This document shows positions 31,793 to 42,802 of a DNA stretch of 64,000 nucleotides, piece after piece. The stretch is taken from positions 4,216,001-4,280,000 of the forward strand of contig CP138906.1 in assembly GCA_033977085.1 (NCBI GenBank), read 5' to 3'. Made by a program: the position numbers and the translations under genes. The stretch comes from Apirhabdus apintestini. GTDB lineage: Bacteria; Pseudomonadota; Gammaproteobacteria; Enterobacterales; Enterobacteriaceae. Each line of letters begins with the position of its first letter. The stretch's first letter is position 1. Under the pieces are notes generated by a model. The model was not told the origin of the DNA. It did not search any database and saw only the letters and a list, made by a program, of their open reading frames with translations.

Positions 31793-31855
31793 CGCATTCC
31801 TCATTTACTCTCTTAGCGTGACAGCGATCATAGATTATTGCCTCAGTGCTTTTAT

Positions 31856-31871
31856 ATGGAACCGGTTCCAT
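31856..31871 (+). promoter_or_regulatory. LacI-type operator, PtxS-like palindrome
   Basis: ATGGAACCGGTTCCAT is a perfect 16-bp palindrome 47 bases before the first structural gene of the sugar-acid operon. The centre ACCGGT is the typical LacI-family CpG core. The known Pseudomonas PtxS operator TGAAACCGGTTTCA differs from the inner TGGAACCGGTTCCA at two symmetric positions. Confidence 0.85.
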
Positions 31872-31917
31872 TTACCGTAAATCAATTGTGTCATTATTGT
31901 TAATAATTGAGACGGTA

Positions 31918-32658
31918 ATGAGAAGAGACATTTTTGTAGTTACCGCCGCCTATGGTCGGGAGCGCCTCGCCAAACTGGGAGGACAAATGAATATCCTGCC
32001 GCTCATTGCCGCCGCAGGGGCGGATGGGGTTGAAATTCGGCGGGAACTTTTAGGCGGCCGGCGCCTCTCCGCGCTGGCAAAGACCATTGCGGATAACAAC
32101 CTGAAAGCCTGTTATTCCGCACCGGAACCGCTCTTCACAGAGCAGGGGCGCGTGAATCCTCTACTGCCGTCGCTGCTGCAGGAAACCCGCGAACTAAACG
32201 CTCGCTGGATAAAGCTCCCGTCTGGAAATTATCACTCTCCGTCGCAGCTTGCAGCGCTACGGGAAATCATCACGCCGAATGCGCCCGCGTTAGTCATCGA
32301 AAACGATCAAACTCCTTACAGCCGTCTTGCTAACATCATTCGCCTGCGCGACGCGCTACAAAAGCAGCGGCTATCTTATGCCTTGGCCTTTGATATGGCG
32401 AACTGGTTATGGGTCGATGAATCGCCAGAGCTGGCGGCAGAAAACCTGCGTCAGGACATTGGCTATATTCATGTGAAAGCCGCTACCGCATACCCAGGCG
32501 GCTATCGCGCCATTGCGCTGGATGAGGCGGAACCGCGCTGGCTGCAATTGTTTAAGCAACTCCCCGCCACTTCCCCGTGCGGTATTGAATTTCCACTGGA
32601 AGGGCACGACTTACTGGCCGTTACCCGCCACTATATTCGCGTACTCCGCGAGGTATAA
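31918..32658 (+). CDS. kguE: KguE-like sugar phosphate isomerase/epimerase
   Basis: A 246-residue AP-endonuclease-2-fold (xylose isomerase-like TIM barrel) protein. Segments typical of the family are AAGADGVEIRRELL, PALVIENDQT, YALAFDMANWLW and DIGYIHVKAAT, which carry the Glu/Asp/His metal ligands. I chose ATG 31918 because the longer frame starts upstream of the operator. In the kgu operon KguE is a putative epimerase whose exact substrate is not firmly known. It is followed 2 bases later by the kinase gene. The frame is intact. Confidence 0.75.
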   Translation: MRRDIFVVTAAYGRERLAKLGGQMNILPLIAAAGADGVEIRRELLGGRRLSALAKTIADNNLKACYSAPEPLFTEQGRVNPLLPSLLQETRELNARWIKLPSGNYHSPSQLAALREIITPNAPALVIENDQTPYSRLANIIRLRDALQKQRLSYALAFDMANWLWVDESPELAAENLRQDIGYIHVKAATAYPGGYRAIALDEAEPRWLQLFKQLPATSPCGIEFPLEGHDLLAVTRHYIRVLREV

Positions 32659-32660
32659 CC

Positions 32661-33589
32661 ATGCTTGATGTCATTACAATCGGCGAGGCCATGGCGATGT
32701 TTATTGCCTGTGAAACCGGCAGTCTCGCCCACTGCGAACACTTTATTAAACGCGCAGCAGGCGCCGAACTCAATGTCGCAACCGGGCTGGCGCGCCTGGG
32801 GTTAAACGTCGGCTGGGTTAGCCGCGTAGGAAACGACAGCTTCGGCCACTTTATTTTGCAGCAGTTACAAAAGAGGGTATCGACAGCCGGGGCGTCGTAA
32901 TTGATAACGCGCACTCTACCGGTTTCCAGCTTAAATCCAAAGTGGATGACGGCAGCGATCCCGTCGTGGAATATTTCCGGCAGGGATCGGCGGCCAGCTA
33001 TCTATCTCCTGATGATTTCCAGGCCGCCTATTTTTATCAGGCGCGCCATCTCCACATAACCGGCGTCGCCGCCGCGCTCTCTGAAAGCTCGCTGGCATTG
33101 CTGTACCACGCGGCAAGAAATATGAAGGCACAGGGGAAAACGCTGTCATTTGATCCCAATCTGCGCCCGGTATTGTGGAAAAGCGAAGCAGAAATGGTAA
33201 GAAAATTAAACGCGCTGGCCTGCCAGGCAGACTGGGTAATGCCCGGTCTGAAAGAAGGCATGATTTTAACTGGCCGCAGCGAACCTGACGCCATCGCCGA
33301 TTTTTGGCTTGAGCGCGGCGTTCAGGCAGTTTTAATTAAAACCGGCGCAGATGGCGCCTGGTTTAAATCCGCAGACGGCGTATCCGGAGCCGTACCGGCA
33401 GAGCGCGTAGAACATATTGTAGATACCGTCGGCGCGGGCGACGGCTTTGCCGTTGGCGCGATCAGCGCCCTGCTGGAAGGACATACCTATTCGCAGGCGC
33501 TGGTGCGCGGCAACCGTATTGGCGCCCGCGCAATACAGGTTTCTGGCGATAGCGAAGGCCTGCCAACCCGGGCTGAGCTGGGCGAATAG
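32661..33589 (+). CDS. kguK: PfkB-family 2-ketogluconate/KDG kinase, KguK-like (frameshift)
   Basis: A ribokinase-family sugar kinase of about 310 residues. The N-terminal GEAMAMFIACETG, the substrate region AAGAELNVATGLARLG and the catalytic anion-hole motif DTVGAGDGFAVG with its Asp base are present. One A in the A4 run near 32870 (CAAAAGAGG to CAAAAAGAGG) joins the two open parts. In the kgu pathway it phosphorylates 2-ketogluconate at C6; 2-keto-3-deoxygluconate kinases are close relatives, so the substrate is inferred from context. Confidence 0.82.
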
Positions 33590-33680
33590 CCGCAGCGCAC
33601 AAATCCAATAGCACTGGCGCATTAGCCGTTAACTCTCATAACGTCGCCTGATACGCCGGACCAATCAGAGAGGCCGCCCA

Positions 33681-34966
33681 ATGAATAGCTCAACCAATGC
33701 CCGTAAACGCTGGTGGTATATCATGCCCATCGTGTTTATCACCTACAGTCTGGCGTACCTCGACCGCGCTAACTTTAGCTTTGCCTCTGCGGCGGGTATC
33801 AATGAAGATCTGGGGATTACTAAAGGGATCTCCTCACTTCTCGGCGCCCTCTTTTTCCTCGGCTATTTTTTCTTCCAGATCCCCGGCGCCCTGTACGCGG
33901 AAAGGCGCAGCGTAAAAAACTGATTTTTATCTGCCTGATATTGTGGGGCGGCTGCGCGTCATTAACCGGCGTGATTAGCAATATCCCGGCGCTGGCGGCA
34001 ATTCGCTTCATTCTCGGCGTGGTCGAAGCCGCGGTTATGCCCGCTATGCTCATCTATATCAGCAACTGGTTTACTCAATCTGAGCGCTCTCGGGCAAACA
34101 CCTTCCTTATACTTGGTAATCCAGTAACCGTATTATGGATGTCCGTGGTTTCCGGCTATCTGATTCAGTCATTTGGCTGGCGCGAAATGTTTATCTTAGA
34201 GGGATCCCCGCCGTCATTTGGGCCTGCTGCTGGTGGGTACTGGTAAAAGACAAACCCGCTCAGGCGCGCTGGCTCAGCGCCGATGAGAAGCAGGCGCTAC
34301 AGGACAAACTCGACAGGGAACAAATGGGCATCCAGGCCGTGCGCAATTACGGTGAGGCTTTTCGCTCGCGTAACGTTATCCTGCTGTGCCTGCAATACTT
34401 TGCCTGGAGCATCGGCGTTTACGGCTTTGTGCTGTGGCTTCCTTCAATTATCCGCAGCGCCGGGGCTGCGGATATGGGTATGGTCGAAGTCGGCTGGCTT
34501 TCCGCCGTACCTTATCTGGCCGCCACGGTAGCGATGATTGTCGTTTCCTGGGCCTCGGATAAACTTCAGCGCCGCCGGCTATTTGTCTGGCCACTATTGC
34601 TCGTCGGCGGGCTGGCTTTTATCGGCTCCTGGGCCGTGGGTGCCAATCACTTCTGGAGTTCCTACACGCTACTCGTGATAGCGGGCGCGGCGATGTATGC
34701 CCCGTATGGACCGTTTTTCGCGATTATCCCGGAAATGCTGCCAAGGAATGTCGCCGGGGAGCCATGGCACTCATTAATAGCATGGGCGCGCTCGGCTCTT
34801 TTTCGGCTCCTGGTTTGTCGGTTACCTGAACGGTTTGACGGGCTCGCCGGCGGCCTCATACATTTTTATGGGCGCCGCGCTTTTTGTCGCCGTCTGGCTC
34901 ACACTTATTGTGCGCCCCGCCGCCAGCCAAAAGCCGGTGCCACCGAAGGCCCACAGTCACGCATGA
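33681..34966 (+). CDS. kguT: MFS sugar-acid transporter, KguT-like (four frameshifts)
   Basis: A 12-helix transporter of the anion:cation symporter branch (GudP, DgoT, KguT). It starts MNSSTNARKRWWYIMP and has the family motif YLDRANFSFASA in the first loop. Breaks near 33915 (A7 to A6), 34203 (GGG), 34756 (G5 to G4) and 34800 (T6 to T5) are each repaired by one base. Repair gives about 428 residues ending PPKAHSHA, with stop TGA at 34964-34966. The role is uptake of 2-ketogluconate, from operon context. The break density is the highest in the window. Confidence 0.85.
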
Positions 34967-35084
34967 ACGCCATCGTCCCAATAACCGAAGCGATGGCTCG
35001 CCGGCCATCGCAAATAACTCACTCGCGGTCGCGCTATAGGCGATACTGCCATTCATTGACTCAATTTGGTTCCCGGAGCTTGCT

Positions 35085-36061
35085 ATGAAGCCTTCCATTA
35101 TTCTCTATAAAACTTTAACGGATAATCTTATCGACCGCCTGAAGCAGCGGGTCAACATTATTCAGGTGCCGGATTTAAGCCCGGATACGCTTAAAAGCAC
35201 GCCGACGACTTTGCCCGGGCCGAAGGATTACTCGGTTCCGGCGGTAAAGTAGATAGCGCGTTACTGGAAAATATGCCCGCGCTGCGCGCTGTCTCCACTA
35301 TCTCCGTGGGCTATAACAATTTTGACGTCAATGCGCTGACCGAACGCGGTATCGCGCTTATGCACACGCCAACGGTGCTCACTGATACCGTCGCCGATAC
35401 GCTCATGGCATTGGTGCTGTCCACCGCGCGTCGCATCAACGAGGTAGCAGAGCGCGTAAAACGCGGTGAATGGACACACAGTATTGGGCCAGACTGGTTT
35501 GGCGTAGATGTACATCATAAAACGCTGGGCATTATCGGGATGGGGCGTATCGGTATGGCACTGGCGCAGCGCGCCCACTGCGGTTTTAGCATGCCGGTGC
35601 TGTATCACGCGCGCAGCCAACATGCGCAGGCGGAAGAGCGTTTTAACGCCCGGCGCTGTAATCTCAACACCCTATTGTCAGAAGCTGATTTTGTGTGCCT
35701 GATTCTACCGCTGAGCGCGGAAACGCATCATATGATAGGCGCGGAACAGCTGGCCGCAATGAAACCGACCGCCATTTTCATTAACGCCGCGCGCGGCCAG
35801 ATAGTTGACGAACAGGCGCTAATTAACGCGCTGCGTGAGAAGCGCATCCGCGCTGCCGGGTTAGATGTATTTGAACAGGAGCCAATAGATCCACAATCGC
35901 CATTGCTGCAGATGCCTAACGTGGTCGCAACGCCGCATATCGGCTCTGCGACGGCAGAAACGCGCGATGCAATGGCGCACAACGCCGTGGATAATTTACT
36001 GGCTGCCCTGCAGGGCAACGTAACCAAAAACTGCGTCAATCCCGAGGTTTTATCGCGCTAA
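35085..36061 (+). CDS. ghrB: Glyoxylate/hydroxypyruvate/2-ketogluconate reductase GhrB (frameshift)
   Basis: A D-isomer 2-hydroxyacid dehydrogenase of about 325 residues. It has the Rossmann motif GIIGMGRIGMALA, the substrate-binding Arg in NAARGQI, the Glu in FEQEPID and the catalytic His in TPHIGSAT. The frame from the ATG at 35085 (MKPSIILYKTL) breaks at 35194, where one A in an A4 run restores KKHADDFARAEGLLG. E. coli GhrB reduces 2-ketogluconate as well as glyoxylate. Here it is last in the kgu-type operon and so probably acts as KguD. Confidence 0.93.
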
Positions 36062-36175
36062 ACGCCGCGCGGAAGCGCTATTTACGGCGCCGTACCTCAC
36101 AGTAACGGCGCCGCCAAACGTCGATATATCATCCCCACCGGGTAGCGCGACGAAAATGTCAGACGGCCTACTGTG

Positions 36176-36877
36176 TTACGCGGTTAAGCGAATCCAGGCC
36201 TGACTAAAGGCCTGGTGCTGCGAGGCTAATGGCCCAATCAGGCTGTTATACTGGCTCGCCTGCTGACTGGTGGGGAACTGAATACCGCCATTAGCAAAAC
36301 CGACTTTGTCACCCTGCTGCTGAATAAAATCACCCACCAGCACCAGTTGCTGCGTCAGCGTTTGCGCCGCCGGAATGACCGGTTCAAACGCCGCCGCCGG
36401 ATCGGCGACCACTTTCTGCCAGGCATTATCAAACACGGCTTTTAAATCATCCGGCTGACGCAGTTCATTACGCGCGTTATCGGCCTGCGCCTTCGCGTTT
36501 TGCACCTGCTGGCTGAGCACGCCGAGCGCGCCGTTAGCCTGGCGTAGCATATCCCGCTGCGTCATATAATCCTGCGGCGCACGAATATGATTGACGCTGT
36601 CAACGACGGGCCTGATGCCGTTATCAATCGCCTGGTCCATCTGATGAGCGAAACCATACAAAATAGCGTAATCCGAGACAAAGGGGCCAAACTGTTTTTT
36701 CTGATCGGCCGTTAACGTGGGGAGCCTTTCGCCACTGCGCATTACCGTATGCTGCAGAAAATCGATAAACGCTTTACGCTGATCGCCTTCTTTATCAAAA
36801 CAGCCGCTCAGGCTGACAATCATAAGCAAAGCCATAAATGGCGCTAACCAGCGGGAGCAGGACTTACCTGTCACCAT
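36176..36877 (-). CDS. yiaF: DUF3053 lipoprotein YiaF
   Basis: A 233-residue predicted lipoprotein of unknown function. The signal peptide ends in the lipobox SLSGC (start MVTGKSCSRWLAPF), and the mature part is largely helical (FIDFLQHTVMRSGERLPTL and similar). It matches E. coli YiaF closely and keeps its place next to ghrB. I chose ATG 36877, where E. coli YiaF begins, with a GGAGT upstream. The frame is intact. Confidence 0.92.
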   Translation of the reverse strand: MVTGKSCSRWLAPFMALLMIVSLSGCFDKEGDQRKAFIDFLQHTVMRSGERLPTLTADQKKQFGPFVSDYAILYGFAHQMDQAIDNGIRPVVDSVNHIRAPQDYMTQRDMLRQANGALGVLSQQVQNAKAQADNARNELRQPDDLKAVFDNAWQKVVADPAAAFEPVIPAAQTLTQQLVLVGDFIQQQGDKVGFANGGIQFPTSQQASQYNSLIGPLASQHQAFSQAWIRLTA

Positions 36878-37087
36878 ATTTTCTACTCCTTCCAACGAGA
36901 TACATAGAATGTTATGTCTTGCAGACAAGAATAGTCCAACATGCCGTTGCAGGATACCGTCTGCGGTGAATTTCTGATAGTCGCCCGGGAGTAACGCATT
37001 GGGTCGCTCAGTTATCGGCGACGATTTAACCCCTTGCCTGTAAGCCTTAACCCTGAGAAAATAGCGCGGTTGCTTTGTTCACAAAGC

Positions 37088-37146
37088 GGGGTGATGGCGT
37101 TCCACCTCGACCAACCGCTACCTGATGTAGCTGATGACGCCTGACA
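37088..37146 (+). ncRNA. Fluoride (crcB-motif) riboswitch
   Basis: The sequence follows the crcB motif: GGTGATGGCGTTCCACC, a short linker, AACCGC, a small hairpin (TAC CTGAT GTA), then GCTGATGACGCCTGAC. GGTG pairs with CACC, and GGCGTT can pair with GACGCC, as in the fluoride aptamer. It lies about 200 bases before crcB/fluC on the same strand. Binding of fluoride would turn on the exporter gene. The long leader may contain the expression platform, which I could not define. Confidence 0.88.
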
Positions 37147-37344
37147 TAGCGCTTTTTGCGGAGTTTTTCTGTGTCAGGATCGCGGCATCACGACATCTTT
37201 TCTTATGCAGTAACTCCTTTATCATTAGCGCAGATATTTCTCACCCTATGTTCGATAAAATTGGCGCCCATCCGCCAGCGCGAATAGCGTTGCCGCGCTT
37301 CTCTGATGTTCATAGCGCCACGTAAACGATAAAGGCTAAACAAC

Positions 37345-37724
37345 ATGTTAAAATCTCTTTTGCCGTGCTCATCGGCGGTGCTCTCGGCAGCGCCTTGCGC
37401 TGGGCGCTGTCTAATCGATTAAACGCGCTTTTTCCTTCCCTGCCGCCGGGCACTTTAGTCGCTAATATTCTGGCCGGTTTGATTATTGGCGCCGCGCTGC
37501 CGGCCTTTATCCGCTACCCGGGAATCGATCCTGCGCTTCGCCTTCTTATTACCACGGGGATTTGCGGTGGCTTATCCACTTTTTCGACCTTCTCACTGGA
37601 AATATTTGTGCAGCTGCAGAGCGGCAACTGGCTGTGGGCCATTGGCGGGATAGCCGCCCACGTTGCGCTTTCACTTCTTGCGGTTGGCGTCGGCTTCGCG
37701 CTGGCGAATCTGATTATTTCGTAA
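37345..37724 (+). CDS. crcB: Fluoride channel CrcB/Fluc (N-terminal frameshift)
   Basis: A small four-helix membrane protein that exports fluoride as an antiparallel dimer. Family motifs are GGALGSALRWALS at the N-terminus, GTLVANILAG, and the Phe-rich pore segment GICGGLSTFSTFSLE. The native start is ATG 37345 (MLKSL); one T in the T4 run near 37361 links it to FAVLIGGALG, giving about 126 residues. The riboswitch upstream supports the function. At this locus E. coli K-12 has yiaG/cspA instead. Confidence 0.93.
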
Positions 37725-37818
37725 ATCCGCCGCCGCACAGCCATTCTCCGCCAGGCGCGCCCGGTTGAATTCATAGTGCCAGGCCGTAGCTGACAACCCC
37801 GCTCTCTTAACAGGCCAC

Positions 37819-37852
37819 AAAAAGCCGGCCCGCGCTTTCACGCGGGCCGGCT
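37819..37852 (-). terminator. Rho-independent terminator of glyS
   Basis: A perfect 12-bp stem AGCCGGCCCGCG / CGCGGGCCGGCT with a 6-base loop is followed on the minus strand by five T residues. It lies 23 bases beyond the glyS stop, and the preceding crcB gene converges on it, so it may serve both directions. Confidence 0.92.
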
Positions 37853-37874
37853 ATTGCGAATAACGCGTCGTAAT

Positions 37875-39941
37875 TTACTGCAGCAGAGAAATATCCGCCG
37901 CCTGTAAGAACAAATCACGCAAATTCGCTAGCAAAGTCAGTCGGTTAACTCGCAGAGCTTTATCGTCTGCCATGACCATAACCTTTTCGAAGAACTCATC
38001 TACCGGCTCACGCAGTGCGGCCAGTTCCACCAGCGCCTCCTGGTAACGCCCCTGCGCATAGTACGGTGCCAGTTTATCGCGCAGCACCGTGACCTGCATA
38101 GCAAGCCGGATTTCAGCGTCCTCTTTCAATACCGATGCCTGCACCTGCCCGTTGGGGGTTTCATCCGACTTCGCCAGGATATTGGAAACGCGCTTATTCG
38201 CCGCAGCCAGCGCGGCCGCCGCGTCCAGAGTACGGAAGTGCGAGACGGCCTTAACGCGCGCGTCAAAATCGGCGGGGCGCGTAGGGCGGCGCGCCAGCAC
38301 GGCCTGAATAGTATCCACCGCGTGGCCTTCTTCCTGATACCAGGCGCGGAATCGGCCCAGCATAAAGTCGATAACGTCATTGAGCGCATTTGGATTAGTC
38401 AGTTTGTCGCCGTACAAACGTATTGCTTCAGCGGTCAGCGTTTGTAAATCCAGCGGCAAATTCTTCTCAACGATAATGCGCAATACGCCCAGCGCGGCGC
38501 GGCGTAGCGCGAACGGATCTTTATCGCCTTTCGGATGCTGCCCAATGCCAAAAATCCCTGCCAGAGTATCCATTTTATCGGCAATCGCCACCGCGCAGGA
38601 AACCAGCCCGGAAGGCAGCGCATCCCCGGCAAAGCGCGGCATGTACTGTTCATTCAGCGCCAGCGCCACATCTTCAGCCTCACCGTCATGCCGCGCATAG
38701 TGCATACCCATAACGCCCTGGGTATCGGTAAATTCAAACACCATGTTGGTCATCAGGTCGCACTTCGATAACAGGCCTGCGCGCGTCGCATGATTTACAT
38801 CAGCGCCAATCTGGCGGGCAATCCAACCCGAGAGGGCTTCAATTCTGTCAGTTTTATCGCGCAGCGAACCCAACTGCTTCTGGAACAGCACGGTTTCGAG
38901 ACGCGGAAGATTGTCTTCCAGACGCTTTTTACGATCGGTATTAAAGAAAAATTCGGCGTCCGCCAGGCGGGGCGCACCACTTTTCATTCCCCGCGATAAT
39001 CTGCTGGGGATCGCTGGAGGCAATATTCGCAACGAAGATAAAATGCGGCAGTAAGTTGCCGTCGTTATCGTATACCGGGAAGTATTTCTGATCGCCTTTC
39101 ATGGTGTATACCAGCGCTTCTGCCGGCACCGCGAGAAACTTCTCTTCAAATTTCGCGGTTAACACTTCCGGCCATTCCACCAGCGAGGTAACTTCTTCCA
39201 GCAGGCTTTCACTTAAATCTGCGTTACCGCCAATTTTACGCGCCGCGGCTTCAGCATCCGCTTTAATTTTGGCTTTACGCGCGTGGTAATCGGCCATCAC
39301 CTTGCCGCGTTCCAACAAAATTTGCGGGTAATTATCGGCGCCGTCGAGGGGAATTCAGCCTCGCCCATAAAGCGATGCCCGCGGATCACGCGATCGGAAT
39401 TAACGCCGAGAATGGTCGCCGGAATGACATCGCTGCCCAATAGCAGCGTCACCGTATGCACCGGACGCACAAAGTGCACGTCAGAAGCGCCCCAGCGCAT
39501 CAGTTTTGGGATCGGCAGTTTGGATAAGGCAACGCTGACCATATCCGGCAGCAGCGCCTGCGCGCTTTCGCCTTTTACATGCGCACGGTACAGCAGCCAT
39601 TCGCCTTTATCCGTAGTTAAACGCTCAGCCTGCTCAACGGTAATACCGCAGCCACGCGCCCAGCCTTCTGCCGCTTTACTCGGTTTACCTTCTGCATCAA
39701 AGGCCTGAGCGATAGCCGGCCCGCGCTTTTCTACTTCGCGATCCGGCTGTGAAGCCGCCATATTTGCGACTTTCAGCGCCAGGCGGCGCGGTGCCGCAAA
39801 CCACTCAACGCTTCCGTGCGCGAGACCCGCGTTATCGAGTTCCGCAGTAAAGTTCGCAGCAAAAGATTCCGCCAGGCTGCGCAGGGCTTTTGGTGGCGGC
39901 TCTTCAGTACCGATTTCCACCAGAAAAGTTTTTTCAGACAT
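37875..39941 (-). CDS. glyS: Glycyl-tRNA synthetase beta subunit (four 1-base breaks)
   Basis: GlyS is the tRNA-recognising beta chain of the alpha2-beta2 glycyl-tRNA synthetase, an essential enzyme. Starting MSEKTFLVEIGTEEPPPKAL, it shows the B5-like, HD-like (YARHDGEAEDVALALNEQY) and C-terminal anticodon-binding (VNRLTLLANLRDLF) regions. Frames are broken near 39350 (C5 to C4) and at 38980-38990 (A5 to A4 and C5 to C4, where AGNEKVVRPRLADAEFFF is expected). After repair the length is about 689 residues, equal to E. coli. As the gene is essential, these breaks are unlikely to be real. Confidence 0.97.
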
Positions 39942-39950
39942 GGCCGCCTC

Positions 39951-40862
39951 TTATTTATTCTTGTTGCACATTGGGAAGCCCAGCGCCTCGCGGGAGGCAT
40001 AGTAGGCTTCTGCCACCGCTTTGGTCAGCGTACGAATGCGCAGGATATAACGCTGGCGCTCGGTCACGGAGATGGCCTTACGCGCATCCAGCAGGTTAAA
40101 ACTGTGCGCCGCTTTTAAAATTCGCTCATAGGCCGGTAGCGGCAGCGGCTTTTCCAGCGCCAGAAGCTGCTGCGCCTCTTTTTCATACTGCTCAAAGCAG
40201 GCAAATAAGAAATCGACGTCAGCGTATTCAAAGTTATAGGTGGACTGCTCCACTTCGTTCTGATGGAACACATCGCCATACGTCGTTTTCCCCAGCGGGC
40301 CATCGCTCCATACCAGGTCATAAACACTATCAACGCCCTGAATGTACATTGCCAGGCGCTCCAGACCGTATGTGATTTCCCCGGTAACGGGTTTGCACTC
40401 AAGGCCGCCTACCTGCTGGAAGTAGGTGAACTGAGTCACTTCCATCCCGTTAAGCCAGACTTCCCAGCCTAGCCCCCACGCACCGAGCGTCGGATTCTCC
40501 CAGTTATCTTCAACGAAGCGAATATCGTGCACCGTCGGGTCCAGCCCAAGTTCCCTGAGCGACCCGAGATATAATTCCTGAATGTTTTCCGGCGACGGCT
40601 TTATCACAACCTGAAACTGATAATAATGCTGCAGGCGGTTTGGGTTTTCCCCGTAGCGCCCATCGGTGGGACGGCGAGAAGGCTGGACGTAGGCGGTAGC
40701 CATTGGCTCCGGCCCCAGCGCCCGCAGGCAGGTCATCGGGTGAGAGGTGCCAGCGCCAACTTCCATATCCAGCGGCTGAACGATGGTGCAACCCGGCGCG
40801 CCCAGTAATCCTGTAAGGTCAGGATCAGCCCCTGAAAGGTCCGGGTATCAAACTTTTGCATA
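39951..40862 (-). CDS. glyQ: Glycyl-tRNA synthetase alpha subunit (one break)
   Basis: GlyQ is the catalytic class II alpha chain. The start MQKFDTRTFQGLILTLQDYW lies at 40862, and one missing base near 40797 (TGGGCGCGCCGGGTTGC, where CGC CAG GGT TGC is expected) separates it from IVQPLDMEVGAGTSHPMT and the rest. The repaired length is 303 residues, as in E. coli. It is followed 9 bases later by glyS in the usual operon. The gene is essential, so the break is probably an error. Confidence 0.97.
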
Positions 40863-41260
40863 ATATTCGTGTGCGATACGCATATGTGTATTTTAGGAAA
40901 CGGCCAGTATACCCTTTGACCGCCAGATATACAGCCAGAATTCAGGGTTTACTACCGCCCTCGGAGGATTTTCAGTGCGTTGATAATAGCGCTGTAACGC
41001 CCGGCAAAACGTATTTAAGGACTATCTCATTCGGCTTTTTACTGCGAATAATGCACAGAATGAAAAATGTCCATTCAATACGACGGCCGACGCGCGTGCA
41101 GTAACGCAATATGCTTTCATCGCCTGGCCGACAATAACTCGCCCCTGATACACTTTTCTGGCGCGTTCAGCGCGCGCGGTGAAAACTCGGACAGTTCCCG
41201 AAAGCCATGCGCCGGGAATAAACGGCACACTGTGCAGAGTGCCACACTTTAGAGGAACCG
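40863..41260. other. Divergent promoter region of glyQ and wecH
   Basis: About 400 bases between divergent genes with no coding frame that I can support. It should hold the glyQS promoter on the minus strand and the wecH promoter on the plus strand. ysaB, found here in E. coli, was not recognised. Confidence 0.5.
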
Positions 41261-42249
41261 ATGCAGCGACATACAATACACTGGATTGATAATTTACGAG
41301 GCATTGCCTGCCTGATGGTGGTCCTTATTCATACCACCACCTGGTATTTAACCTCTCCCGATGAAATCAGTATGCCAGCCTGGCTATTCGCCAATGCGTT
41401 AAACTCTGCTTCACGCGTCTGCGTTCCCCTGTTTTTTATGATTTCCGGTTACCTGTTTTTTGGCGCACGCAGCGCGGGTCGCCGTCATTTCACGCGATTA
41501 GGCCTGTGCCTGCTTTTTACAGCGCTGTCGCACTGATCTATATCGCCGTACTCACTCCGATAAGCCTTACGTTATCCTTTGAAAATTTGCTGCAAAAACC
41601 GGTGTTCTATCACCTCTGGTTTTTCTTTGCGCTGTGGATCGTCTATCTGTTATCACCGCTGATTGAAGTAAAGCGCGTGCGACCGGCGTCTATAGCCGCG
41701 CTTATTGTCTTAATAGGCATTATCGCGAATCCAAACCTCGTGCCGCTCTCCGGCGGGAGAATACACTGGCTGCCAATAAATCTTTTTATTAGCGGCGATA
41801 CGTTTTACTACGTGCTCTATGGGCTGCTGGGGCGCGCTTTAGGAACGATGAAAACGGATTACCCCGGCGTCGGTACGCTCAGCGCCGCGCTATTTTTACT
41901 GTGTATTACCGGTATAAGCTGGGGAACGTGGCACGAATTAAAAGTGCGCGGCGATTTTGCCGATACCTGGTATCAATACGCCGGCCCGCTGGTGTTTATC
42001 GGCGCTATCGCACTATTCCTGTTCGCCAAAAGCGGGATTAATCGCCGCACGCTGCCCGGGCTGCGCGTAATATCACGCAATTCGCTGGCCATTTACGGGT
42101 TTCACGCGCTTTTTATCCACTTTTTACGTACCCACGGGCTGGATATTAAACAGATACCCGCGCTGGATATTCTGTGGGTATTTGCCATAGCGTTAGGCGG
42201 CAGTACGCTACTTCTCTCGCTTTACGGCGTATTGATAGCCGGCGCTTAG
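41261..42249 (+). CDS. wecH: O-acetyltransferase WecH (frameshift)
   Basis: An acyltransferase-3 membrane protein that O-acetylates enterobacterial common antigen. About 10 membrane segments are seen, beginning IHWIDNLRGIACLMVVLIHTTTW, which holds the conserved His, then FFMISGYLFF and LPINLFISGDTFYYVLYGLLGR. One T in the T5 run near 41520 (CTGCTTTTTACAG) restores LCLLFYSAVALIYIA, giving about 330 residues as in E. coli WecH (YiaH). A GAGGAACC lies before the start. Confidence 0.93.
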
Positions 42250-42802
42250 TCAGTTAGCGCCCGGCTCCAGCAGCGAAACTTGTCATCGTGTGTTCCCGTC
42301 AGGCTGCACCTCAGGAATGCCAGGGAACCCCGTTTAGCGATGGCAGCGTGCAACCCACTATATTAGTGAAAGATTTGAATACGAATCGGCGCGGGCAATA
42401 TTACCTGTGCTGTTCTATTTCAGCTCGCCAAATACGCCCCACGGCTTTGCTTTATATTCCCTAAAACAGCTAACAAATAAAGATTCTTTATACGCGCCGT
42501 CCCTGTTACTCAATCATTATAAAAAACAGAGAGAATTCCAGTAATCAGGCTGCGGAATACGTCTTTATCTTATCGGATTAAAACAATATTAACGGAACGT
42601 AATACATTAATTGTTTTTATAATGAGTGAGGGAAATAAACAATAAGCCCTGTCTACCCGCTTCTTTATTCAACTTATTCACTGCGCAGGTAAACAATACG
42701 TATTGCGCCTAACATCACAAAATCGCCGCGCAAAGGTGCCGGCGATATATCTATGATCTATGCTGCCCGGCCGAATAATCATTCATAACGAGAAGCAATA
42801 CC
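42250..42802. other. Intergenic region between wecH and the EEP-family gene
   Basis: About 550 bases without a supportable gene. The second half is AT-rich and likely carries the promoter of the downstream secreted hydrolase. No RNA or repeat was recognised. Confidence 0.5.

Noticed and set aside
37134..37325. Open frame of 63 codons upstream of crcB
   Set aside because: It overlaps the fluoride riboswitch leader, lacks a ribosome site and has no recognisable protein features.
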